Part shown: in pieces, positions 44,570 through 51,510 of the stretch
Layout: each line of letters opens with the position of its first letter
How positions within the stretch are numbered: the first letter of the stretch is position 1
NCBI GenBank assembly: GCA_905234275.1
Contig: CAJOHD010000001.1
Span: 392,524-456,523 of the forward strand
Direction of reading: 5' to 3'
Source of the DNA: an uncultured Bacteroidales bacterium
GTDB taxonomy: Bacteria; Bacteroidota; Bacteroidia; Bacteroidales; F082
DNA: 64,000 bases
Notes under the pieces: model-generated
Databases searched by the model: none
Seen by the model: only the letters and a program-made list of their open reading frames with translations
What the model was told of the DNA's origin: nothing
Translations under genes and position numbers: made by a program

Positions 44570-46177
44570 ATGTACATTAAAAGAATAGTAATTGCAACAT
44601 CATTTATCTTATGGACGATGCTTGCATATTCACAAAGCTCATTATCGGAAATGTATTCACATTCCAAAAGTAGCTCTCAACAAGCAGAAAAAGCTAAATA
44701 TTATATTGAGGGTGACTATAGTGTTAATCTGGTAAATGGCCAGTTCGAATATAAATTGGAAAACATTGTTTCAAAAGGTATTACATTTACTTATGAAGAT
44801 TATAAAATAGGTGAGGAAAGAGATGAATTTGAAGTGTTTTATTTTGACCATGCCAATACAGACTATCCTGGCGGTTTTGATGGTGGATTGAAGTTTTGGA
44901 AGTGGGATAAAAACAACAATAAATGGCAGATAGATAGTGAAACGATAGATGGTGAGCTGCAAGCTAGTAAAAATAAAGTCATGACAATTATGCTTGTACT
45001 TGATTGTAGTACTTCACTTGGTGATAAGTTTGATGATTTGAAGAACTATGCCGAAAGATTTATTGATATCATCTACGAAAAATCTCATGATGGTAATGTA
45101 AGATTAGGTATTATAGGATTTAATACTATGTCATATACTGAAAAGACAGTATATCCTATAACTGAACTAAATCAGAAGTCATATTATAGTATGAAATCAT
45201 TTATTGAAAGATTAAAAAAAGACAAACAAACTGCTATGTATTATGCAATGCGATTGGCATCTGATTATATGGAGGATTATGTTAACAACATAGAATTGGA
45301 TGAAAATGTTGAATATGATGGTTCTTATATTGTTACATTTACTGATGGTTATGACAATAATTCAAGAGATCCTGAAATAGGCATTCCTGCTGATGGGCTT
45401 TTAAATCCTTATTATAAATACGTTAAGGATAAATGTTTGACGAAAGAATTAAAGGGAAAACCTATAGAAAGTTTTGTTATTGCTGTCGAAGGTAACGATG
45501 TGGGCAGTAATGCTCAAAGATTCAGAGAAGTTTTGTCAGGCCTTTCTTATGATGATGACCATTTCAAACTTGCAGATAATTTCGATCAATTGGAAGAAAA
45601 ATTTAATGAAATAGCTAAAAATTTGATTGACAGATGGAATAATCTTGTGTGTTTTGTGCCACCAAGCTATTATGGAAAAGTTAGATGGACGTTGGGTAAA
45701 GCTCCAACTCCCAAAACAGATAAACCATATAAATTCAGTATAGGTGTTATAGCTGTTAATATCAATGGTCTTTCTATGAAGTATTTTACAGGAAGAAGAT
45801 GGGCTATGCAAACGGATATTGGTGTTTCGTTCTTTGAAATAGAAAAAAGTAGATATTATTACACTTCCAATTATGGTGGGTATTATGGGAAATATACAAA
45901 AAAAATAAATGCAATAATGCTACATCAGACATTTATGTGGGAACCACGGTTAGTAGAAAGCGATGGATTAAATTTGCATGGAATGTTTGGTGCAGGAGTC
46001 GGAGTCGGCATCGCAGATGATGATTTGGAAATTGTTCCTCAGGGAATTGCAGGTCTTGAGTTTATATTTGGAATACCATTAACACTTCAGTTAGATGTAA
46101 GACCAATGTATTACACTAAAGTTATTGACGATTTCAAGATAGGATTCAATATTAGCGCCAGATATTATTTCAAGTAA
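44570..46177 (+). CDS. Secreted VWA-domain protein with C-terminal barrel-like region
   Basis: A 535-residue protein from MYIKRIVIATSFILW (the ATG-like start 24 bases earlier is outside the signal peptide). Signal peptide 1-22 (LAYSQ). The von Willebrand A domain has the metal site D145-x-S147-x-S149 (LDCSTSLGDKF), a threonine-region after it and the TFTDGYDNN aspartate. The C-terminal 130 residues alternate short beta segments (LHGMFGAGVGVGI, LTLQLDVRPMYYT, FNISARYYFK), like an outer membrane barrel. It probably binds protein or matrix at the surface. AT-rich, and preceded by the attenuator-like leader. Confidence 0.8.
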   Translation: MYIKRIVIATSFILWTMLAYSQSSLSEMYSHSKSSSQQAEKAKYYIEGDYSVNLVNGQFEYKLENIVSKGITFTYEDYKIGEERDEFEVFYFDHANTDYPGGFDGGLKFWKWDKNNNKWQIDSETIDGELQASKNKVMTIMLVLDCSTSLGDKFDDLKNYAERFIDIIYEKSHDGNVRLGIIGFNTMSYTEKTVYPITELNQKSYYSMKSFIERLKKDKQTAMYYAMRLASDYMEDYVNNIELDENVEYDGSYIVTFTDGYDNNSRDPEIGIPADGLLNPYYKYVKDKCLTKELKGKPIESFVIAVEGNDVGSNAQRFREVLSGLSYDDDHFKLADNFDQLEEKFNEIAKNLIDRWNNLVCFVPPSYYGKVRWTLGKAPTPKTDKPYKFSIGVIAVNINGLSMKYFTGRRWAMQTDIGVSFFEIEKSRYYYTSNYGGYYGKYTKKINAIMLHQTFMWEPRLVESDGLNLHGMFGAGVGVGIADDDLEIVPQGIAGLEFIFGIPLTLQLDVRPMYYTKVIDDFKIGFNISARYYFK

Positions 46178-46200
46178 ACATTACATTTTTTAATAGTTTT

Positions 46201-46230
46201 GCCCTTCAGCCTTAAAGTTGAAGGGCTTTT
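46201..46230 (+). terminator. Terminator of the VWA gene
   Basis: GCCCTTCA/TGAAGGGC stem followed by TTTT. Confidence 0.85.
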
Positions 46231-46246
46231 AATTTTTGTTTTTAAA

Positions 46247-46272
46247 AATATTTCGCATATATGCGAAATATT
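46247..46272 (+). promoter_or_regulatory. 26-bp perfect palindrome, probable operator of the toxin-antitoxin-like pair
   Basis: Half site AATATTTCGCATA followed by its exact complement. It overlaps the place of the -33 box for the -7 element at 46287, so a bound repressor would block the polymerase. The HTH protein of the operon is the likely ligand. Confidence 0.75.
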
Positions 46273-46286
46273 CAAAAATTATTATT

Positions 46287-46295
46287 ATCTTTGCG
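46287..46295 (+). promoter_or_regulatory. Promoter -7 element of the toxin-antitoxin-like operon
   Basis: TATCTTTGC, 22 bases before the ATG, which follows a GGAGG ribosome binding site. Confidence 0.7.
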
Positions 46296-46316
46296 GCGAT
46301 AAATGGAGGTTTGATT

Positions 46317-46793
46317 ATGAAGAAGGCAACAGTAAAGATAATAGAGCAGAGCGATAAAGTGGGGTTGTACTCAATTTGCTTTGACGGTAGTGATTTAAGT
46401 GAGTATGAAAACTTTGTAAAAAAGTTCATAAATGATGCAAAGCTGAACAAGGATTTTCAATTGGTGTTAAGAGCAATCAACAGGATTGTTGCGAATGGAG
46501 CTCTGGAACGCTATTTCCGTCCTGAAGGAAAATTCAAAGATAATCTTGCAGCGTTGTCAATTGATTCAAAAGTTTTGCGTTTGTATTGTTTGCGAATATC
46601 TGACCAAATTTTGATTGTCGGAAATGGTGGCGCGAAAAATACGAGAACATACGAGGAAGACGAGGAGTTGAGCGGTTATGTTATGGATTTACAGAAGTTT
46701 GATAAATTGCTTGCCCAAGAAATGAAAAATGGGAAAATCAGAATTGAACAGAATGTAATTACAGGCATTGAAAGTGCCTCTTTCGAGATATGA
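46317..46793 (+). CDS. Toxin-like partner of an XRE antitoxin
   Basis: A 158-residue soluble protein from MKKATVKIIEQSDKV; the open frame continues upstream through promoter and operator DNA and is rejected there. The body (SEYENFVKKFI, FQLVLRAINRIVANGALERYFRPEGKFKDNLAALSIDSKVLRLYCLRISDQILIVGNGGAKNTRTYEEDEEL) has the layout of RelE/HigB-type toxins: an alpha hairpin, then strands with basic residues (VLRLYC, ILIVGNGG). I do not recognise a named family. It overlaps the downstream HTH gene by 4 bases (ATGA), the usual toxin-first order of HigBA-like modules. Confidence 0.7.
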   Translation: MKKATVKIIEQSDKVGLYSICFDGSDLSEYENFVKKFINDAKLNKDFQLVLRAINRIVANGALERYFRPEGKFKDNLAALSIDSKVLRLYCLRISDQILIVGNGGAKNTRTYEEDEELSGYVMDLQKFDKLLAQEMKNGKIRIEQNVITGIESASFEI

Positions 46794-47077
46794 AAAAAGA
46801 TAATAATGTAAGAATCTTCAGTCCAATCATTCAAGAAGCGTATGATAACATTTCAGAACTTGATTGGGCAACCGATGCTTTAACTGATGGCATAGCCAAT
46901 CGTATTGATTCTGTAATGAAAGACAAAGGAATCAGTAAGAAAGAACTTGCGGCTTTAACACATCGTCGCCCTTCGGATGTTACCAGATGGCTTGGCGGTG
47001 GTCATAATTTTACATGTCGAACTATCGCTCTCATTGAGCAGGCGTTAGGAGTGTCGATTATTCAGATAGTACAATAA
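46790..47077 (+). CDS. XRE-family HTH protein, probable antitoxin and autorepressor
   Basis: A 95-residue protein. Residues 30-92 form a lambda-repressor-like helix-turn-helix (DSVMKDKGISKKELAALTHRRPSDVTRWLGGGHNFTCRTIALIEQALG). The N-terminal 30 residues (FSPIIQEAYDNISELDWATD) are likely the part that meets the toxin. The 4-base overlap with the upstream gene implies coupling. The 26-bp palindrome in the promoter is the expected binding site. A terminator follows at once. Confidence 0.85.
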   Translation: MKKDNNVRIFSPIIQEAYDNISELDWATDALTDGIANRIDSVMKDKGISKKELAALTHRRPSDVTRWLGGGHNFTCRTIALIEQALGVSIIQIVQ

Positions 47078-47107
47078 AAAAATCCCGCCGTTCGGCGGGA
47101 TTTTTTT
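47076..47107. terminator. Bidirectional terminator between the HTH gene and the DUF1015 gene
   Basis: AAAAAAATCCCGCC/GGCGGGATTTTTTT with loop GTTC. Confidence 0.92.
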
Positions 47108-47119
47108 GTTTTCATCGGA

Positions 47120-48388
47120 TTATTCCAGTGTATGGATCACCAATCCTGATCTGAGTTTCGGCTCAAACCATGTGGTCTTAGGTGGCATGATGTTGCCGGT
47201 GTCAGCGATGTCGATGATCTGTTTCATTGAAACAGGATACATTGCGAATGCGACTTTCATCTCACCGTTGTCAACACGACGTTTCAACTCGCCGAGACCA
47301 CGGATACCGCCGACGAAGTCAATACGCTTGTCGGTGCGGAGGTCCTTGATGCCGAGGATGTTGTCCAACACGTTGTTGCTCAAGATTGTCACATCGAGAA
47401 CGCCGATAGGGTCGTTGTCATCGTATGTACCAGGTTTTGCGCTCATCTTGTACCAGTGACCGTCGAGGTACATGCTGTGCTCATGCAGCTTGGCTGGCTT
47501 GTAGATCTCTGTTCCCATGTCGGTGACATCGTATGTCTTGCCGAGAGCCTTGATGAACTCGTCTTTGCTCAAGCCGTTCAAATCCTTAACAACGCGGTTG
47601 TAGTCGATGACGTTCAACTGGTTGTCAGGGAAGATAACTGTCATGAAGAAGTTGTATTCCTCTTTGCCGGTGTGGTGTGGGTTGTGCTCTTTCTTCTCCT
47701 GTCCGACCAATGCTGCTGCAGCGCTGCGGTGGTGACCGTCGGCGATGTACATTGCAGGGACTTTCTTGTCGAAGAGTTCAACTAACTTGGCGATGGTAGC
47801 CTTGTCGTCGATGACCCAAAAACGATGACCGAAACCGTCTTCCTTAGCGATGAAGTCGTATATTGGCTTCTCGTGGCGAACGATGTTGTTGACGATGGCG
47901 TCAATCTCGTTCACTGCCGGATATGCGAAGAACACTGGTTCCACGTTGGCGTTGGTGATGCGGACGTGTTTCATACGGTCTTCTTCCTTGTCCTTACGTG
48001 TCAACTCATGTTTCTTGATTACTTTGTTGATGTAGTCCTCGCTCCAAGCGCATGCCACGATACCATACTGCCAGTGTGCGTTGGCATCTTTCGGGTTCAT
48101 GCTTTGAGCGTAGATGTACAGCTTCTCTTCCTTATCCTGGACGAGCCATCCGTAGTCTTTGAACATGTTGAAGTTCTCTACGACTTTGATGTAAGTCTCA
48201 AGGTCGCTGTCTTTGTGGCCAGCTGGAAGGTCGATTTCAGCTTTGGTCACGTGGAGAAGGCTGTAAGGGTTGCCTGCGCATTCCTCACGTGCTTCCTCTG
48301 TATTCAAAACGTCGTATGGTCTTGAAGCTAATTTCTCAACGATATCAACCGGTGGACGATATCCTTTGAAAGGTCTTATAACTGACAT
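47120..48388 (-). CDS. DUF1015 family protein
   Basis: A 422-residue cytoplasmic protein: MSVIRPFKGYRPPVDIVEKLASRPYDVLNTEEAR, IYDFIAKEDGFGHRFWVIDD and AMYIADGHHRSAAAALV are signature blocks of DUF1015. The ADGHHR motif is the ParB/sulfiredoxin-like nucleotide site also found in the archaeal free-serine kinase SerK. Here it follows serA by 12 bases and serC beyond it. A role in serine or phosphoserine metabolism is therefore reasonable, perhaps as a serine kinase, but this is inferred from context. Confidence 0.88.
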   Translation of the reverse strand: MSVIRPFKGYRPPVDIVEKLASRPYDVLNTEEAREECAGNPYSLLHVTKAEIDLPAGHKDSDLETYIKVVENFNMFKDYGWLVQDKEEKLYIYAQSMNPKDANAHWQYGIVACAWSEDYINKVIKKHELTRKDKEEDRMKHVRITNANVEPVFFAYPAVNEIDAIVNNIVRHEKPIYDFIAKEDGFGHRFWVIDDKATIAKLVELFDKKVPAMYIADGHHRSAAAALVGQEKKEHNPHHTGKEEYNFFMTVIFPDNQLNVIDYNRVVKDLNGLSKDEFIKALGKTYDVTDMGTEIYKPAKLHEHSMYLDGHWYKMSAKPGTYDDNDPIGVLDVTILSNNVLDNILGIKDLRTDKRIDFVGGIRGLGELKRRVDNGEMKVAFAMYPVSMKQIIDIADTGNIMPPKTTWFEPKLRSGLVIHTLE

Positions 48389-48400
48389 AATGTTTCGTTT

Positions 48401-49318
48401 TTATTTGTTAACCTGGAATTTTGTGCAGCCGTCTTTGAAGAAGCCCACGATCTGGCGAGCTGCTGCAAGACCTGCGTTCATGTTAGCCTCAGCTGTCTCA
48501 GCCCCCTGTTTCTTAGGTGTTGCGAAGAAACGTGGAGCGAACTGTGCCAATGCTTCTGCGTTTGCTGGAGCGATATCGGTGACATACTTGAAATCTGCTC
48601 TTTCAGCGAGCATCTTCTCCATGTCAGCCTCATTGATGACTTCCTTACGAGCTGTGTTGACTAAGCAGCCACCCTTTGGCATCTTCGAAAGAAGAGCGTA
48701 GTTGATGCTGTTCTTTGTCTGGTCGTTTGCCGGGATGTGCAATGAGATGTAGTCGCAGTGTGCGTAGAGCTCCTCAAGTGTTGCAGGGACGTGAACGCCT
48801 TCAGCTTCCATCTTCTCTGTTGGTACGAATGGGTCGAATGCCCAGACTTCCATGCCGAGAGCCTTAGCTTTTTCAGCCACGAGGCGACCGACGTTACCGT
48901 AGGCCTGGATACCGACTCTCTTGCCCTTCAATTCGCAACCTGTGCCAGGTTTGAATGTGTTACGGGCCATGTAGATCATCATACCAATTGCCAACTCAGC
49001 GACTGCGTTTGAGTTCTGACCTGGTGTGTTCATTGCCACGATGCCTCTTGCTGTGCAAGCTGCGAGGTCGAGGTTGTCGAAACCTGCGCCGGCGCGAACC
49101 ACGATCTTGAGGTTCTTGGCGTGGTCGATGACTTCCTTAGTCACCTTGTCTGAACGCACGATGAGAGCGTCAGCGTCAGCGACTGCATCGTAGAACTGCT
49201 GAACGTCAGTATATTTCTCGAGTTTTGCGAAGCTGTAACCTGCTTCTTCAACTATTTTCTGGATTCCATTGACAGCTGCTGCTGAGAATGGCTTTTCTGT
49301 TGCAACTAATACTTTCAT
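48401..49318 (-). CDS. serA: D-3-phosphoglycerate dehydrogenase
   Basis: First step of serine synthesis: oxidises 3-phosphoglycerate to phosphohydroxypyruvate with NAD+. At 305 residues it is the short form, lacking the C-terminal ACT domain that mediates serine feedback. Motifs: VRAGAGFDNLDLAACTARGIVAMNTPG (catalytic Arg near), VGIQAYGNVGRLVAEKAKALG (NAD fold), LHIPANDQTKNSINYALLSKMPKGGCLVNTARKEVI. The usual catalytic His region near the end is degenerate in this sequence (ANAEALAQFAPRFFATPKK). The gene is between serC and DUF1015 in one operon. Confidence 0.93.
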   Translation of the reverse strand: MKVLVATEKPFSAAAVNGIQKIVEEAGYSFAKLEKYTDVQQFYDAVADADALIVRSDKVTKEVIDHAKNLKIVVRAGAGFDNLDLAACTARGIVAMNTPGQNSNAVAELAIGMMIYMARNTFKPGTGCELKGKRVGIQAYGNVGRLVAEKAKALGMEVWAFDPFVPTEKMEAEGVHVPATLEELYAHCDYISLHIPANDQTKNSINYALLSKMPKGGCLVNTARKEVINEADMEKMLAERADFKYVTDIAPANAEALAQFAPRFFATPKKQGAETAEANMNAGLAAARQIVGFFKDGCTKFQVNK

Positions 49319-49351
49319 TTCTATGCTATTTTAAATTTTTAAAACTTTAGA

Positions 49352-49402
49352 CCCTAATCTAATGACTAAGGTCTAAAGTCTAACGTCTAAAGACTAAAGT
49401 CT
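49352..49402. repeat. Degenerate heptamer tract between serC and serA
   Basis: Repeated CTAAAGT/CTAAGGT/CTAACGT units, all in one orientation, filling most of the gap between two genes of the same operon. Confidence 0.75.
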
Positions 49403-49404
49403 AA

Positions 49405-50502
49405 TTACTTGTTAGCTTTTTCAAAGTCTTGCATGCACTGTACCAATGCTTCAACTGACTCGATTGGGCAGGCGTTGTATAATGAAGCGCGGAAGCCGCC
49501 GACTGAACGGTGACCCTTGATACCGACCATGCCGCGTTCTTTTGCGAATGCCATGAAAGCGTCCTGGAGGTCTTCACGACCTGGAGCCATCACCCAGCAG
49601 TGGTTCATGATTGAACGTGAGTCTTTCTCAGCTGTACCGACGAACATTGAGTTGCGGTCGATTTCTTCGTAGAGGAGGTTTGACTTCTTGACTGCGAGCT
49701 TGTTCATAGCCTCGACACCACCGATGGTGTTCTTCAACCATGTCAATGTCTCGTGCATGACGAAGATAGGAAGTACTGGAGGTGTGTTGAACATAGAGAC
49801 GTTCTTGGCTTCTTCTGCAGCGTGTGTTCTGTAGTCAACCATTGTTGGAAGTGGGTTCATATAAGCACGGTCGCCGATGTTGCCAAGGAGGTCTTTACGG
49901 ACGATGACGAATGTCACGCCAGCAGGACCGACGTTCTTCTGAGCGCCACCGTAGATGAGACCGTATTTCTTCACGTCGACTGGACGGCTCATGATATCTG
50001 ATGACATATCAGCAACAAGTGTTACTGGGCAATCCATATCGGTGCGGATCTCTGTACCGTAGATGGTGTTGTTTGTTGTGATGTGGAAGTAGTCAGCATC
50101 TGTTGGGATGGTGTAGCCCTTCGGGATGTAAGTGTAGTTCTTGTCTTCTGATGAAGCCACGATCTCGACTTTACCGAACAATTTAGCTTCTTTAGCGGCT
50201 TTCTTTGCCCAAACACCTGTCTGGAGGTAAGCTGCCTTTGTCTTCAGAAGGTTAGCTGGCACTGTGAAGAACTGTGTGCTTGCGCCACCACCGAGGAAGA
50301 GAACCTCATATTCTGCCGGAATATTGAGGATGTCGCGCCATAACTGACGTGTTTCTTCCATGATACGCTCCCAACCTGGAGTGCGGTGTGAAATCTCCAT
50401 CAAACCGATACCAGTGTTGTCAAAATTGCGAATTGCGTTGATTGTTGATTCAACTGCTTCTTTTGGAAGGACGCATGGTCCCGCATTGAAATTGTGTTTC
50501 AT
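49405..50502 (-). CDS. serC: Phosphoserine aminotransferase
   Basis: Second step of serine synthesis: a PLP enzyme that makes phosphoserine from phosphohydroxypyruvate and glutamate. It has 365 residues, the normal size. Motifs: [88 protein letters not shown] (PLP lysine in GAQKN) and [20 protein letters not shown]. It is first in the serC-serA-DUF1015 operon, with a promoter at 50569-50576. Confidence 0.96.
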   Translation of the reverse strand: MKHNFNAGPCVLPKEAVESTINAIRNFDNTGIGLMEISHRTPGWERIMEETRQLWRDILNIPAEYEVLFLGGGASTQFFTVPANLLKTKAAYLQTGVWAKKAAKEAKLFGKVEIVASSEDKNYTYIPKGYTIPTDADYFHITTNNTIYGTEIRTDMDCPVTLVADMSSDIMSRPVDVKKYGLIYGGAQKNVGPAGVTFVIVRKDLLGNIGDRAYMNPLPTMVDYRTHAAEEAKNVSMFNTPPVLPIFVMHETLTWLKNTIGGVEAMNKLAVKKSNLLYEEIDRNSMFVGTAEKDSRSIMNHCWVMAPGREDLQDAFMAFAKERGMVGIKGHRSVGGFRASLYNACPIESVEALVQCMQDFEKANK

Positions 50503-50568
50503 TACGTTATATTTTAAGTTGATAAATTTATAAATACCTTATTTATTTTTATGCTGTTTTCAGCGTTG

Positions 50569-50576
50569 CAAAGTTA
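50569..50576 (-). promoter_or_regulatory. -7 element of the serC operon
   Basis: TAACTTTG on the minus strand, 66 bases before the serC ATG. Confidence 0.6.
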
Positions 50577-50661
50577 GTAAATAAAACAATATAAAACACA
50601 AAAGATAAAAATCTTTTTATCCTATATGAAACGCTTGATAATCAATGGAAAAGGGGAGATG

Positions 50662-50832
50662 TTAGTCTAATGTCGGGAAATATTGCTCCTCATATTCGTT
50701 AACAATCCTCGTCATAACAGCCATTTCTATGGCATCACGGCTGCACGTCGGCGACTCGCCACCGACCAAAAGGAAAAGCTCCTCGTAGCGCATCAGCGCA
50801 AACTCGTACAGGTCTTTAGCAATCTTACTCAT
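50662..50832 (-). CDS. Small hypothetical protein
   Basis: A 56-residue soluble acidic protein starting MSKIAKDLYEFALMRYEELF, with a mostly helical sequence (DAIEMAVMTRIVNEYEEQYF). A good promoter and an unusually strong ribosome binding site (AAAGGAGG, 7 bases before ATG) support translation from 50832 rather than from the frame start upstream. No family recognised. It stands alone between the serC promoter and the rpmE2 region. Confidence 0.7.
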   Translation of the reverse strand: MSKIAKDLYEFALMRYEELFLLVGGESPTCSRDAIEMAVMTRIVNEYEEQYFPTLD

Positions 50833-50862
50833 GAGTTCCTCCTTTATTCTAACTTGACACTG

Positions 50863-50893
50863 CAAAAATAAACAATAATTTTTTAATAAGCAA
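50863..50893 (-). promoter_or_regulatory. Promoter of the small protein at 50662
   Basis: On the minus strand TTG, 20-base spacer, TATTTTTG. The rest of the gap to rpmE2 (50894-51132) is AT-rich, with the rpmE2 promoter at its end and nothing else visible. Confidence 0.75.
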
Positions 50894-51093
50894 GAAAAAA
50901 TGAAAATTTTTACGTTTTTAATTTTTCACGACGAAAATGGATTTTTGGCATAAACCTTAACAGGTTTTTCTAAATTTTAAGTCATATCTGAAAAAACGAA
51001 TATCTTGATTATTATTATAAGGTGCTGAAAATCAACGGAAAGAAAAAATTTTAAAAATTTTCAAAAAAAAGATTTTTGTATTGAAAAAAGTTG

Positions 51094-51110
51094 TAATTTT
51101 GCGGTCCGAA
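51094..51110 (+). promoter_or_regulatory. Promoter -7 of rpmE2 with GTCCGAA start motif
   Basis: TAATTTTG followed by CGGTCCGAA. This is the third ribosomal promoter in the window with this start sequence. Confidence 0.7.
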
Positions 51111-51132
51111 TTGAAAGAAAATTATACAGGCA

Positions 51133-51399
51133 ATGAAAAAAGACATACATCCAAAGAACTACAGACTGGTCGTGTTTAAAGACATGTCAAACGACCAAGC
51201 TTTTATGTCACGTTCCACCATCAACACAAAAGATACTATTGTTTGGGAAGACGGTAACGAGTATCCATTGGTGAAACTTGAGATTTCAAACACATCACAC
51301 CCATTCTACACTGGTAAGATGAAACTTGTTGACACAGCTGGTCGCGTTGATAAATTCAACAACAAGTACAAAAAATTCCAGGAAGCTAAGAAAAAATAA
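51133..51399 (+). CDS. rpmE2: 50S ribosomal protein L31 type B
   Basis: An 88-residue large-subunit protein. [66 protein letters not shown] is a full match. The cysteines of the zinc-binding type A form are absent, so it is type B. Bacteroidota generally carry only this form. It is monocistronic, with a terminator directly after it. Confidence 0.96.
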   Translation: MKKDIHPKNYRLVVFKDMSNDQAFMSRSTINTKDTIVWEDGNEYPLVKLEISNTSHPFYTGKMKLVDTAGRVDKFNNKYKKFQEAKKK

Positions 51400-51439
51400 T
51401 CCAAGAATAGGTTTGTTAAATTTTTCATAATGAAGTTTT

Positions 51440-51470
51440 GCCCTTGCCAGAAATGACAAGGGCTTTTTTT
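51440..51470 (+). terminator. Terminator of rpmE2
   Basis: GCCCTTG/CAAGGGC stem with a T run. Confidence 0.9.
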
Positions 51471-51510
51471 GGCACGATTTTTGATAGAAGGAATTTGAAA
51501 AAACGTTTTT

